From Nipponacmea schrenckii (taxonomy: Eukaryota; Mollusca; Gastropoda; Lottiidae), in the NCBI GenBank assembly GCA_030562195.1, contig JAUJPP010000005.1, forward strand, positions 3,100,001-3,164,000: a stretch of 64,000 nt of DNA. The letters run 5' to 3'. Both the position numbers and the translations under genes were made by a program. The notes beneath the pieces are model-generated. The model was not told the DNA's origin. It saw only the letters and a program-made list of their open reading frames with translations, and made no database searches. Positions 34,175-46,374 of the stretch are shown piece by piece (the first letter of the stretch is position 1; each line of letters starts with the position of its first letter).

Positions 34175-36265
34175 GTATCTCAATGTTTTTTTGCCCCCAG
34201 TCACCAAATTTTGGAGTTAACCCAAAAAAAATCGTGTCTCACGCCAGCTGCAATCTTTAGTTTTCAAAGATCAGAAAGTTTTGACTAGAGAGTTCACAAT
34301 GTAATCCTGTTCTTTCAAACAATTTATTTGAAGCGTGTGAAATTGTTTTGTTTACTCTTTGAAAGTTATACAAAAATTCTTTCAGGCTTTTTTTTGACAA
34401 ATTTAAAATTTCAAACTTGAACGTTCACACTTTTTTTTTCATTTTGAATTTTGAAAGAGTCATTTTTGTGTTTGGTGTTTGTCACATGTTTTTGCGACAT
34501 CTTGATCCGCGAAAACCCTCGACAAATGGTTTATCTCTGTGTATTCTTTCAGAGTGTTCACATAGTTTAAATTGGTCAACACATGATACCATTCTTTGAC
34601 TAGAAGGTTTCACCTTAAAGAGGGTTCACTTAAAATTCATGCGCCACGCCAAACCTTGACCTTAGAATACAAGATTTCTTCTTAACAGGGTTCACACAGT
34701 CTGTGAATATTAGCCAAACACCTTATGCCCCTTAGTGACTTGTATTACCAATTTCGATTGATAAATTCTCTAATGTCGGCCATCTTGAAATTTTCTCCCG
34801 TCTGATCTAAGAGTCTAATTAATTATTTTGGATTTTTAAATTAAAAGAATCATGCTAAGTAATTACATGAGATAAATTACAAAGATAAGATTTTTTTTAT
34901 TACACCTGTAAGAACTGCCAAAACCAATTTTTACACTACACTGATAATTAGTTTTTAATTTGTTGACAAATTGAAAGTAGACTCCATGTTTTGTCTAAGT
35001 GAGACGATTTGCCAATTGAGTTCAACATCTAACATCAACGGCACAAAAAATATGGTTTCATTCAACCACAAGTTAAGTGTACCAGACGACTAAAATAAAG
35101 GTAGCTCAACTATTAACCGTTCTTCAAGTCAGGTTTACTTTGTTGTATGAGCGTTCATACAGACTTAAAAATTAAGCTAGCTTAGACATTAAATCAGAGG
35201 TTATCGGGAAGGTCAGAGGTCACAATATCATTTTGCGTGCCGATAATGATAGCAATTAATATGGCGGAATTTGTTTAGAGGAATTTGCATACACGAAGCC
35301 ATGGCATATTTAGCTTAAATGTTAGCTCATAGGCTAGCATTCAGTCGGCCAAACTAAGCCAGCTTAACTATATAAACCTTCGTGTATATTTTCATGATTA
35401 CCTATATGAATTTTTTTTAAAAGGACTTCAAAGAAATTTTTGAAATTTTCTTGTCAAATCAACTAGAACTGAGAATAATGAATGAAAGAACCATTCTTCC
35501 TGAAATTTCCGGGAGAAAATCTAATTGTCTGTAGACATCGGCTCAATGTTGTCTTGGAATACCATTGGGTGCCAAACCAAGCGGCACCAACAATGATTTG
35601 GAGTCATTAAAATTGTATGCGAAAGATTCCTTGGGCATGACGGATCAATACGCCTAATGGAATTCCAGGATATGCTCAGAAGTAGTTTTAATTATTCTCT
35701 GCTAATTGCTTTGTTACTACGGAATGGTTTTAGAATCTAGATAACACGTTTCTGTTCAGTGACACTAAAAGGACAATAAGTGCAAATAAACAATTATTAA
35801 AGGATCTGAAACAAGTTGTTCATATTTCCAAAGTCATTCCGTCTGATGAAGTCGTCTTGACGACAATGAAAGTTGTAAAAGAAAAAGTTTCGTCAATCTT
35901 AAACGGTTTTGTCTTACTTATTTTATTATACTTAAAAAAAAGTTACAGCTTTCCGAAACAAGGCGGAATTTCTGTTGAACTTGTTTCACCAAAGTTAATT
36001 TGCCGTTTCACGGCAGTATAGCAACAGACACAATGAAATGTTGGTATAATTTGATGATTTAGTCAATCAAGTTAGGAGCCATGTTGGTGGTCAAGTAATG
36101 TGTCAGATTTAATTAAGATAGTATCATGTTCACTGGTCTTACACTGATAAACTTCCAATAAAGTACAACTCGTTAGCAACCAACAGGGATAGTTAGAACT
36201 GAACTTGTTTGTGTGAATTACTTGTATCTTTGTAGCTTATTGCCTTATGTCTCAGGCCAAAAGTC
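34175..36265. other. Intronic unique stretch, candidate conserved noncoding sequence
   Basis: There are no tandem arrays over about 2 kb. It contains a perfect DR1 hexamer pair at 35210-35222 and a CTAATTGCTTTGTTACTACG segment near 35701-35720. No exon was recognised. Confidence 0.35.
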
Positions 36266-36267
36266 AA

Positions 36268-36355
36268 ATGAAATAGAGTTTTACATCCTACTTTTCGGCT
36301 TTTTTTCTACTGCCTTGCCGGGCAAAAAAATGCTCGTCATAATTTCCATAATTTT
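36268..36355 (-). mobile_element. SINE-A 3'-module fragment
   Basis: GAAATAGAGTTTTACATCCT, ACTTTTCGG and a diverged GCCTTGCCGGGC-type segment are in reverse orientation. Confidence 0.65.
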
Positions 36356-36359
36356 ACAA

Positions 36360-37595
36360 AGACAATATCAAAAGCAAGTATCCCAATAAAAATTTGGATA
36401 AACCAATGAAGACACCTTCTCCAAAAAAAAATGGCAGAAAAAAATATATTTCAACTTAACAAGAATGCCTCAAGCTTCGTAAAGTATATTAATTTTCAAA
36501 CACAATCTATAAAAACCTTTCTTTCGAAATCACATTTCCGGTTTAAATATGAAATTTATGATTTGGCACAAGATAGATAATAAAAGACTAATCTAAAACG
36601 TGAAAAGTGAAACTTCAAAACTGAAAATGGTTTTTGATATTTAAGTCCCTGAGGAAACGAAAATAAAGAAACACTTTGAAACGACTTAAAGAATCGAAAA
36701 TTTGTTTACAATTTTCTTTTTTCTTTGCCAAAATAAACATATTTGAAAATAATTTTCATTCTTTTTGGCCCGGAGTTACTAAATGTGTTTTTCTGAAAAT
36801 ATATTTTTGATAATTTCTGATGAAGTTTGCTTCGTCCAGCCATTTTGATTTGTTTTAACATAACACTAATATTTTGACTTAATTTCAGCCACTAGGAATG
36901 TGTTTGCTGGTCAGCATGCAAATTGAATTATGTGTGCTGTTAATGTGTTTGCCAGCTTCTCATGATGATTTTAAGTTGCAGACGGCAAGTTAATGAGCGT
37001 CTGGACAATGTAAGAAATGCAGCAATTACTTTCAAATCCAATCATTAATACAAAATGGCCGAGCATGTTAAAAAGATTTCATTTAACAAAGATGTCAGTC
37101 AGATGGGAGATTGTTTTCCAAAATTTTTAGTCTTCCCGAACTAATTCATCACCATTATATCCAGAATTTTGGTTAAACTTGTAGCATTCCTGTGTCAATG
37201 TTAATGGCATTATCGTTACAACTGGAATGTCCATCTGCCATTTTGGAATTGGCAGCCATATTGGATTTGAAAGTTGGTTATCTATTTGACCATTGGCGCT
37301 ATTTGAGGAAGTCATTAAGCTTCTATTCTTATCCTACTCTGAAGAAATATAAATTCCAGGAATTTATGGAACCATGAAATTGAATTCCATAATGGTTGCT
37401 TCAATGTATCAATTAAGGTTCGAATAACAGTCTCGGGTCAAGTAACACAGCAGTCCAGCAGAAAATGGCGTTCATTATGGCCGGAATTTAATGACTGGTG
37501 TCCCTTTATATTCCTTTGAACCGAGGATGTAGGCGCTTTATGACTACAAAAATGACTGTATATAAAAACATTCAGTGTTAGGGTATTTTGAGAGG
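36360..37595. other. Intronic unique stretch
   Basis: No array or exon was recognised. A perfect octamer word, ATGCAAAT, is at 36916-36923. Confidence 0.4.
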
Positions 37596-37599
37596 AGTC

Positions 37600-37692
37600 T
37601 CAACGAAAGCACTGGCTGGGTCACAGAACAATAGATATAAACAAGTCTCAACGAAAGCACTGGCCTAGGTCACAGAACAATAGATACGCTTA
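37600..37692. repeat. Two-copy repeat, about 51 bp
   Basis: AGTCTCAACGAAAGCACTGG, then GGTCACAGAACAATAGATA, occurs twice nearly exactly. Confidence 0.9.
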
Positions 37693-37694
37693 TT

Positions 37695-38735
37695 AATTAT
37701 GTAAGGTAGATATGGAGAAATGATAAAGGCACTGGCCATGGACACAATTTTCTTGCTAAGAATAAAACTCAGACCGTCTGCATAACAAAGTCTGCGAGAC
37801 TACCTTTCCTCTTCATTTTTGTAATTTTCACTCCTTCAAATATAGAGAGCTCTTATTGTTAGTTGTTAGCAAGTTCATTTGACACCATTGCTTTGAAGTC
37901 TCAAAGCTGAAACTCGGTCAAGAATATCAATTTATTAGTTACCATTCATCCGTCAGCTCATTCCGCGTATTTGAAAGTCAATACAGCCAATTATAGACTA
38001 GAATAACCAGGATGAAAGGTAGAGATGGCTGAACTTGATTGATACTACTAATTTACTGTGAAATGCTATTAACAAACAATCTCTGTTCTGCGTAAATCAT
38101 AATAGTTCGACTTGGTTTGATGTTAGAGAGTCAAATTTTCTAGCAGAATTTTTCAAAAAGAAGGAATCTTATGGATGGACTACGAAATTTCGACCCATTT
38201 CATTTTAAATATGAACATTAATTAATATTTTCAGAGGCAGAATTGAAAATGGTTTTAAGTGGGCCTACAAAGCTATTGTTTGCATGAACTCTCTAAAAAA
38301 GAAGGTAATAAGTTGCTGTTGCTTAGTAAATCTTACATAGATCAGACTTCAACGTCAAAATTAAATTCCCAAATGACACATTGTTCAAATTATTTCTTAT
38401 AGAAAAATTTAAACAGAGATTAGGAAAAAAATGGCTGCCAGTTTGTTCTGACAGAAGTTGGAAAACCAGCATCAAAAGACCCCATGAAGTCCACAAAGAA
38501 ACTTAAAATCTTCAGAACTCGCGATATCATCGTCAAGGAAGTGAGATGCCACAGACAGGTGTAAAAACAGGATTTGGAAACAAAGGAAATGGTCTGTGAA
38601 TCAGTAAAAGAAATAGATTTCTAGATTTTCACCCAGGTTTTGAGATTTGAAGATTAAAGGCACTCAACCCAGTAATTTTGACCTTTGAAAGTCAGATAAC
38701 TTGGTCCTTTTCTTGTAAATAATAAAAAAAATCTA
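37695..38735. other. Intronic unique stretch
   Basis: No array or exon was recognised. The word AAAGGCACTGGCCATGGACA is at about 37724. Confidence 0.45.
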
Positions 38736-38739
38736 GAAT

Positions 38740-38935
38740 AGAAAATATATAAGCAATTACTTTTTCCAATTACTCAAATTTTTGCTATATTAGTATTCAA
38801 AATCTAGAAAATATATGCAATTACTTTTCCAATTACTAAAAAGTTTTTGCTCTATTAGTCTATAAAATATAAGCAATTACTTTTTCCAATTACTAAAAGT
38901 TTTGCTCTATTTAAAATATAGAAATTATCAGAATA
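38740..38935. repeat. GCAATTACTTTTTCCAATTA repeat, about 55-60 bp
   Basis: Three units run AAGCAATTACTTTTTCCAAT, TACTAAAAGTTTTTGCTCTA, TTAG and AAAATAT. A partial fourth lies at 39018-39045. Confidence 0.85.
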
Positions 38936-39194
38936 CTTAAGAGTTTTGCTTACTTAAATACCTGAATTGAACACAAATATACATCTTAGAAGACTCCCTT
39001 TAGAGTAATTGTTCAGAACCAATTACTTTTTCCAATTACTAAAAATGCACATGTATAATTACGGGGAAGACCACCTTTAAAATAAAAGTAATAATTTATA
39101 TGTGCTCCAGTGAGTTTAATGTTTATATAAATGCAATTGGCAGAAGACATGTGTTAGAAGCAGACGCGTAAACTATCTTTGATAAAACTTCTGG

Positions 39195-39475
39195 TACCTG
39201 CCTTATATCCTGGTTCCTGCAGGGCTACCGGCGCTTCCATATCATAACAACAACTGTGTATCTCTAGTGCAGAGTGGGCACAAAGTTCCTACAGAGCTAC
39301 TGGTGCTTCCATTTCATATCAAAACAACAACAATTGAGAATCTCAAGTGCAGAGTGGGAACAAGGTCTCTGCAGGGCTACCGGTGCTTCCATATCAAATC
39401 AAAGCAATGATAACTTTGAATTTGTGCTAGGAACCCCAAGTGCAGAGTGGGAACAGGGTTCCTACATGGCTGGAT
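39195..39475. repeat. Minisatellite, about 80-90 bp, three to four copies
   Basis: Units run AGTGCAGAGTGGGAACAAGG, TTCCTACAGGGCTACCGGTG, CTTCCATATCA and AACAACAA. The 69-codon plus-strand frame here is its translation. Confidence 0.88.
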
Positions 39476-39489
39476 ACTTCTAAATTAAA

Positions 39490-39590
39490 AAAATAGCCGA
39501 AACTTCATCTCGACATTTGCTGGAATTGAACCCTGGACCTTCAAGTTAGCGAGCAAACGTCTTACTCATTGAGCCCCGCAGTTCCCGTTT
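39490..39590 (-). mobile_element. SINE-A head (tRNA-like 5' part only)
   Basis: On the minus strand: GGAACTGCGGGGCTCAATGA (A-box region), GTAAGACGTTTGCTCGCTAA and AGGTCCAGGGTTCAATTCCA (B box GGTTCAATTCC). This matches the heads at 50.9 and 63.0 kb. It abuts the 39.2-39.5 kb array. Confidence 0.75.
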
Positions 39591-40004
39591 TCTTCACAGA
39601 AATCTTGAAACAGAGTATTAAACAACATTATCCAGTATTTTTACGCCCTGTTTCAAACTTAATGAACTTTGCAGATATTTAATTTAAAGATGAAGCCATC
39701 TTTAATGAAAGCAAAGGGATAAAAGGTCACGATAGGTCAAATTTCTTTGAGATCTACAAAGGTGTGAAATTGCTCTCATTAGGCAATACGTCAATTATTA
39801 AATAATTTAATGCCTCCTGAACTCTACAAATTTCGAGTAAGTGGAACTCTTTAATTTTGAAGGTTAAAAGATCAAGGCTAAATTAACTTTTCATTTCGGT
39901 AATTTGTAAAAATCTAATTGATGATAGAGAGAGTATAATTTCAACAAATGAGTTTGAAGAAAATTTGAAAAGTTTTTTAGCAAGATAAAACAACAAAATA
40001 AAAT

Positions 40005-40090
40005 AGAGTTTTACACCCAGTGTTCAGCATTTTTTAAATCCAATGATACACAACACCTTGCAGTGTTCATTGAGGAAATTTTCCCTTATT
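40005..40090 (-). mobile_element. SINE-A 3' module, diverged
   Basis: AAATAGAGTTTTACACCCAG, TGTTCAGCATTTTTT and ACACCTTGCAGTGTTCATTG plus AGGAAATTTT are in reverse SINE-A order. Confidence 0.68.
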
Positions 40091-40209
40091 ATTTTTTGTT
40101 GAATGTTTCTTTAACAATGAAGGTTGTTCTTCCAAGGATTCAAATTTACTTGCTAAAGACTTTACCAAGAAATAAATTGCCTAGAAACAAGTTAACTTGG
40201 TTATTGTCT

Positions 40210-40390
40210 GACACAAAGAAACAGAATCCCTGAATTCCAGTAGACTCAAGCGTAAAGTGATAACAGGAGTGTAACAGAGATTTTAACTCTGATCAAGACT
40301 GGTTGACAAAGAAATAGAATCCCTGAATTCCAGTAGACTCAAGCGTAAAGTGATAACAGGAGTGTAACAGAGAATTTATCTCTGAACAAG
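40210..40390. repeat. Two-copy repeat, period about 94
   Basis: AGAATCCCTGAATTCCAGTA, GACTCAAGCGTAAAGTGATA and ACAGGAGTGTAACAGAGA occur twice without change. The spacer differs. Confidence 0.93.
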
Positions 40391-40494
40391 ACAATAAGAA
40401 TTCTGTAATATCTGTTATCTGTGTTATAGTCCTTTATCTAGTAAGTTGAAAGTTCTAAAGGCCTTATCTGGTATTTCGCCTTATTTAAATTCAT

Positions 40495-40760
40495 TAGACA
40501 TTCATTCTGTTATCTTTACAGTCATGCAACCATTTCATAAGGGATTCTGTTTGCACCAGACATGTCTGACTGTATATAAAGTGTTTGTATGTCTAGAAAA
40601 CCATTGCCCTAACAGCTATTTAAAATCATATGGCCTTCATTCAGTTATCTTTACAGTCATGCAACCATTTCATAAGGGATTATGATTGCACCAGATGTGT
40701 ATGACTGCCGACATAAAGTGTGTGGGTGTCAAGACAACCATTAGGACATTCAGCTATTCA
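40495..40760. repeat. Two-copy repeat, period about 135
   Basis: TTATCTTTACAGTCATGCAA, CCATTTCATAAGGGATT and GCACCAGA recur at 40512 and 40647. A third partial piece (TGACTGCAGATATAAAGTGT) is near 40769. Confidence 0.9.
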
Positions 40761-40843
40761 TGTCTGACTGCAGATATAAAGTGTATGAATAAAAAACTGG
40801 ACCAATGATTTGAATAATACAAAAATCAAGATCATTTTTTATT

Positions 40844-40881
40844 AATCTGATTGGTCAGTTATTTTTATCAACCAATCAAAT
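40844..40881. mobile_element. Small inverted-repeat element, copy 2
   Basis: AATCTGATTGGTCA at 40844-40857 faces TCAACCAATCAAAT at 40868-40881, with a ten-base centre. It has the same arms as at 20138-20185. Confidence 0.5.
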
Positions 40882-41267
40882 CCCAGTATTTTTGTGCAAT
40901 TTCAAATCAATTTACTAACAGAATTAAAAGATTCACAAAGGTGTCGTTAACTCTATTTTTAAAAAATACAAGCGTTAGTCTTCCTTTAATGTTTAATGGA
41001 CATTTTCGATCTTTTAACAAAACTATTTGTAAAGACTTAAAAGAAAAATATTTCAAAGAAACTATTTCTAGATTTGATTCTGGTGCCAATCTCTGTAATT
41101 ACAGGCTGTCCTATCTCGAGGTACCATCAAAATGCCATTAATTAAGCATTCCTGATAATGAAGTTAAATTGTATGTAAGACTGTCTTTGATAAGTTCCAA
41201 GGAAAACTTGAATGGTCTTATCATTTTCCATTCTTGGACTTTTAGAACATTTGTGCTTTACATTTGA

Positions 41268-41535
41268 GGATAGGATGTAGTTCAATCAGTTAGAGTGTTG
41301 TCATTTACTAAGTTACAATGAACAAATGATGGTCATGGGTTCTAATCTTGATCAGTTTATTAAAGTTTTTCATCATTCTAGTTGACCCAGCAGTAAATGG
41401 GTACAGAATAAGTCATTTTCCTCATTATTCCAGTCCACCCAGATGTGATTTGGTACAGATAATCTTGGAAAGATCAATACCGAAAGGTTTGGCCAAGGAC
41501 CAAGCTCCTTATGAACTTAAGTTCATAAACTATTT
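41268..41535 (+). mobile_element. SINE-B copy with tRNA-like head
   Basis: The head reads GATGTAGTTCAATCAGTTAG (A-box TAGTTCAATCAG) and GGTCATGGGTTCTAATCTTG (B-box GGGTTCTAATC). The body follows with GTTGACCCAGCAGTAAATGG, ATTCCAGTCCACCCAGATGT, GGTACAGATAATCTTGGAAA, GATCAATACCGAAAGG and TTTGGCCAAGGACC. Body parts recur at 46.4 and 59.5 kb. It shares no body sequence with SINE-A. Confidence 0.7.
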
Positions 41536-41789
41536 CTCTCCGACACAATTATATAAAATCTTGTTATGTGACCATGCATAAAAATTCGGGACAAATTATA
41601 AATCAAGTCAGACATGACCGGTAAAAAAACTCCTGATGTATTATCAGGTATAATAAATTAAGAAGGTGTTAAACACTGACAACATCACAGTTTATCCTGT
41701 TAGATTTGATGTACAGCTAGTAAAACACTTCTAAATTTAACTTATAGATTATCTAAAATACGGAAATAGACTCATAATTATTTACAGAA

Positions 41790-41930
41790 CTAGGAAAAGC
41801 ACTTACATGAAAAATGAAAGGCCCTTAGTTTAAAAAAAAAGACCTGATAAAATTTTATAAGCACTTAAGTAAAATGGCCCTTAGATATATCTATAGATCG
41901 TATATGTTGTAAATGGTTATAATATTTGTT
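41790..41930. repeat. Left flank of composite array (GCACTTACATGAAAAATG words)
   Basis: GCACTTACATGAAAAATGAA, GGCCCTTAG and GCACTTAAGTAAAATGGCCC, TTAG resemble the 29-bp units at 42825-43005 on the other side of the 51-bp array. Confidence 0.65.
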
Positions 41931-41934
41931 TTAC

Positions 41935-42655
41935 ATGTTTCTATATCGCTCTATAATTGATGTATTGAGCACTGTTATAACAGTGGTATTTCTATATCGC
42001 TCTATAATTGATGTATTGAGCACTATTTTAACAGTGGTATTTCTATATCGCTCTATCAATTGATTATTGAGCACTATTATAACAGTGGTATTTCTATATC
42101 GCTCTATAATTGATGTATTGAGCACTATTATAACAGTGGTATTTCTATATAGCTCTATAATTGATGTATTGAGCACTATTTTAACAGTGGTATTTCTATA
42201 TCGCTCTATAATTGATGTATTGAGCACTATTTTAACAGTGGTATTTCTATATCGCTCTATAATTGATGTATTGAGCAATATTATAACAGTGGTATTTCTA
42301 TATCAGCTCTAAATTGATGTATTGAGCAATATTATAACAGTGGTATTTCTATATAGCTCTATAATTGATGTATTGAGCACTATTATAACAGTGGTATTTC
42401 TATATCGCTCTATAATTGATGATTGAGCACTATTATAACAGTGGTATTTCTATATCGCTCTATAATTGATGTATTGAGCACTATTATAACAGTGGTATTT
42501 CTATATCGCTCTATAATTGATGTATTGAGCACTATTATAACAGTGGTATTTCTATATCGCTCTATAATTGATGTATTGAGCACTATTATAACAGTGGTAT
42601 TTATATATGACCTATATTTGATGTATTGAGCATATTTAACAGTGGTATTTCTATA
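41935..42655. repeat. 51-bp minisatellite, about 14 copies
   Basis: Units run TTTCTATATCGCTCTATAAT, TGATGTATTGAGCACTATTA and TAACAGTGGTA. Identity is high except at the edges. The 17-codon period yields long frames on both strands (115 codons on minus), which are not genes. It is nested between GCACTTACATGAA repeats. Confidence 0.96.
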
Positions 42656-42659
42656 GTTC

Positions 42660-43005
42660 TACATTGATATTGAAGCACTTACATGAAGCCCAAATGATTC
42701 TTATCAGAACCTAAGAAATTAATACATGATAGAGGGTTTTGTCAAAGCACTTAGAAAAAAAGCTCCTGTAAAGGGCACTTATATGAAAAGGACCTGAGGA
42801 ATGAAATTTCACATAATCAAGGGCATTATTGAAACACTTACATGAGAAGGACATGTCCAAATGCACTTACATGTAAAGGACCTGTCCAAATGCACTTACA
42901 TGAAAAGGACCTGTCCAAATGCACTTACATGAAAAGGACCTGTCCAAATGCACTTACATGAAAGGACCTATCCAAATGCACTTACATGAAAAATCCATTT
43001 AAAAT
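42660..43005. repeat. 29-bp minisatellite (ACTTACATGAAAAGGACCTG)
   Basis: About six units of ACTTACATGAAAAGGACCTG plus TCCAAATGC lie at 42825-43005, preceded by looser copies from 42670. Confidence 0.93.
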
Positions 43006-43009
43006 CCAT

Positions 43010-45335
43010 AAAAAAGTGCAATTATATAGACTATAAATTTATGTTTTTTTTTTTTTCGAACACAAATATTCAAAAAACCTGAAAATAGAATTTCTGAGAC
43101 TAGCTTCTGATAGGTCTGTGGTGTCTCTCCTAGATTTGGTAGGATTAGCATGCCTAGGTGTGTATTATTAGACAGTTGTTATCAAAATGTAAACACTTTT
43201 GTTTACATAATAATGATAACGCTGGCAGTTTTTATGCCTTTGGACAGATAACCCTCACAAAGTTTGTTTTCATAAGATACGTTTTTTTACAGTGAATTTA
43301 AAATTAAATACGTGAAACTTCAGGAGCAATATTTTCAAATTTTATCAGAATTTAGAAAATATTTTTTATTTTTTTAAAAATTGATAAACTTAAGTGGCTA
43401 AATTTTCTTGAATTTTCAAGCGAAAAATTTAAAAAGAGTCTAAAATGGCTCTCAGTAATCCCAAAATTTTGGATTTTTTTTTAAATGGTTAAAAAAAAAT
43501 AAATATCTTGGGTTTAATTCAATTGCAAAATTCAAAGTTCTATCGAACAAGTGAACCATGGTATTTTTTATTTTAATATCAAAATGCTGAATTGTGGTAT
43601 ACGACAAAAGTGAAATCAGTATTTGAAATTATTTAAATATAAATCATTAATTATAAAAATCTGGCAAATTAATTAGCCCCATTATTAATTTTAATAAATT
43701 AAATCAAAATTCTTGAATAAAATTAAACATGGTTTCACTTCGCAATTAATTCCATTCCAGGCACAGAACCAAACCAGCTGGCGCCATTATCAAATGAATA
43801 CAGGAAACAATCTTCCATGTCGAGTTTTTAATTGATGTCCTATTTTGTCCGTCAGTTACGAGTTGGATTATTCTATGCTAATTGAGGTCAGGCAGTTTTG
43901 AATCTCCTAAATATCAGAATCCATAGTTATTGCTTTTGAGACAAAGAAGTTCGCTAGAAATATTCAATCCAACAGGCAAATCTGTTTTCATTCAAAGAAA
44001 AAAAAAGGGAGTAGGGAAGAGTCATATGCCTATTAAAATACTCTCAAAACCAATTTCCATCTACCATAGTTACCATAAAAATAAAAATGGCCGCTCAACA
44101 GCTCGATCGACAAAAATTCTTAGTACAATGAAAAACAAACATCTCATTTGCTATAAAGAAACAGTCTATCAAATTCAAAATAGAGATTATGTGAGGTGTA
44201 GTAATCCTAAACATTAGTAAAAAGTCAGGTAATATACATCCACCCAGTGAATAGTCCCCATGTCGTCTGCTACCAAATAAAAATCTTCCCACGAGGGATA
44301 ACATCCATTGTTTGGGGTTTAGTCTGATTTACTGGCAGACAGATTTTTTAATGTTTTATTTGCATTAGTGTCAATTTTTTCTTGGATATGCGTTTTTTGA
44401 TATTTACGAACACTTTTTTGGATTAATGTGGACTTGTTTATATATATTTTTTAGCGGAAACAAATTTTTTATATAAATATTCTGGCAATTCATTAAAGAT
44501 AATGTTTGATTTTGGTTTAGAGATTAAATATTTTTTATTTTCTTAATCTCCAACCAAACAGGAAAGGTATACATTTTAAGGGCAGTTTTTTGTGTTTTCC
44601 ATAGATTTTTTTTTTTGCAAAAAATATCAGGAAATTTCTCGCTAAAATGAACGCCTGTCAGCCCAATAAAAAATATCAGAAAAATTTTCATTGCTTAGAT
44701 ACGAACAACGAGGGGTGTGTTATGCCGCATTTGGAAACAGATTATACGATTATCTGAAAATCATGGTGTGTGTGTGTGGTAACCAGGTTCATTTCGGGTT
44801 TTTGACAAACCTAATCAGACGGAGATACTTTGCTATTGACTTTTAAATTTACCCACGCAAAAACTCATTTGAATTGTTGTTTCAAACGTAAAATACAAAT
44901 GCGGGAGATATACATGACCTTGAAATTTGAAATTAAAAATTTGATGCGTCACTGTGAGATCTTGTGCTTTGGACTCACAAGAGGGTTAATTAAAGCCGTC
45001 AAGGATAAATACACAGTGAGAGTAAAAGGGTTAAGTCATGTGACTGTCACCATTTTCAAACTTGTTTTCCTTCAACTTCAAATTACCAAGAAAATCGGCA
45101 GAAATTTTGGGACTTTGTATTCAATCAATCATAAAGAATAACATTATGACAAGTTACCTTTGACCTCTAAGTTGAACTATGACCTCTCTCAATTTTCATC
45201 ATATTGTGAAATGTGCTATGTACATAGTGGATCATACTTAAAGAAATATCACTTTCTTTTTCAAGAATTTAAAGTGATCTTTTTATTTATAAAAATGAAA
45301 TTAATTCTTCCACTACTGTCTTGTAACTCTGGGCT
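43010..45335. other. Intronic AT-rich stretch with unrecognised frames
   Basis: Plus-strand frames at 43930-44217 (95 codons) and 44830-45141 (103 codons) have no recognisable domain and no supporting context. The segment 43740-43900 is comparatively complex and free of repeats. Otherwise there are T/A-rich runs. Confidence 0.35.
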
Positions 45336-45340
45336 GAATG

Positions 45341-45440
45341 GAAATGAATGGAGTTTTACATCCTATTCTTCTGCACCTTATGGGCTTTAAGACAGGATCA
45401 ACCAGCTAGTCTTCCTTGCTCTAAGAGAAACCATGAGAAA
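45341..45440 (-). mobile_element. SINE-A 3' module
   Basis: GAATGGAGTTTTACATCCTA, TTCTTCTGCACCTTATGGGC, TTTAAGACAG and CTTGCTCTAAGAGAAACC are in reverse SINE-A order. Confidence 0.78.
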
Positions 45441-45461
45441 TGCTTGAGAAATTTAAACTAA

Positions 45462-45570
45462 TAGGGGAACCCATCGTTAAAGGCAAGATATTACCAGTTG
45501 TGGAACCCCATCTTTAAAGACATAATTTTTACCAATTGTGGAACCCCATCTTTAAAAATCTTATTTTTAC
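45462..45570. repeat. Three-copy repeat, about 44 bp
   Basis: GTGGAACCCCATCTTTAAAG plus ACATAATTTTTACCAATT recurs, with the first unit diverged. Confidence 0.88.
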
Positions 45571-45797
45571 CAAGAAGCTAATGTTTCAAATGAATCAATG
45601 TTTTGCATCACAGACTACAACAATCAATTCTCTTTTAAATACAATTCACTAATCAATACCAGTTTATGGAAGGCCAATTAGTGCACATTTTAGCATTTTA
45701 TATGGATGGTCAAACAGGCCAAAATAAAAAAAAACAATTGGGAGACCTCTTAGCTTATTATGAACACTATTATGGAGCTAAGCTAAAAATGTCCCTG

Positions 45798-46020
45798 TTT
45801 CTGAGACTAAGGTATGATTGGCCAAACAGATGGTGAACGTGTCCCTTTAACAGAATTTTAATGTGTCCAATCATCTGATTGGTCAATCACTAAAATTGAT
45901 TTTTAAATTCGTTCTTTTAACCCAATCAGATTCATTTATGAAACTTGTATTTCTGAGACTAAGGTATGATTGGTCAAACAAATACAAAACGTGTCCCTTT
46001 AAAAATTGAGTTTTCATACG
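45798..46020. repeat. Two-copy repeat, offset 152, enclosing inverted-repeat element copy 3
   Basis: TTTCTGAGACTAAGGTATGA plus TTGG(C/T)CAAACA and a CGTGTCCCTTTAA segment occur at 45798 and 45950. Between them TCTGATTGGTCA (from about 45873) faces AACCCAATCAGATT (to 45932), the third instance of the CTGATTGGT / CCAATCA pair. Confidence 0.7.
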
Positions 46021-46374
46021 ACATAAAAAACATTTGGACATTAGTAAAAAATTAGACTGTTATGTTTTACGATCATGTCAGCCATAATAGGCCCTATTAA
46101 AACAGGATCAAAAAGCCATAAGACCATTTTATCGGAAATAACAAGCCCATCACACACTGGCTCCATTAAAATAATTGCCGTGCTAAATGTACACGATTTA
46201 GAACAATAAGAAAACACGTCGAAATAAAAAAACAACGATCATAAAATTATACAACAATTTTTAAGTGTGTTTGTTCGTAGGTTTAAAACAGTTCTCCATA
46301 GAAACGATGATCGAACTTTTCTGTCCAATTTTTTAAAAGGTTATGGAAGATTTTGGGTAAAAAATGCTATGAGG

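Noticed and set aside
39490..39590. Possible tRNA genes at SINE heads (also near 13.8, 41.3, 51.1 and 63.2 kb)
   Set aside because: A- and B-box words are present, but cloverleaf pairing is poor and the sequences continue into SINE bodies, so they are element heads.
41931..42629. Long open frames on both strands (up to 115 codons) with repeated NTSIIERYRN-type peptides
   Set aside because: They are translations of the 51-bp minisatellite; a period of 17 codons keeps frames open on both strands.
44830..45141. 103-codon plus-strand frame as a nested gene
   Set aside because: Composition is like the surrounding intron, no family was recognised, and a frame of this length is not rare in 64 kb of such sequence.
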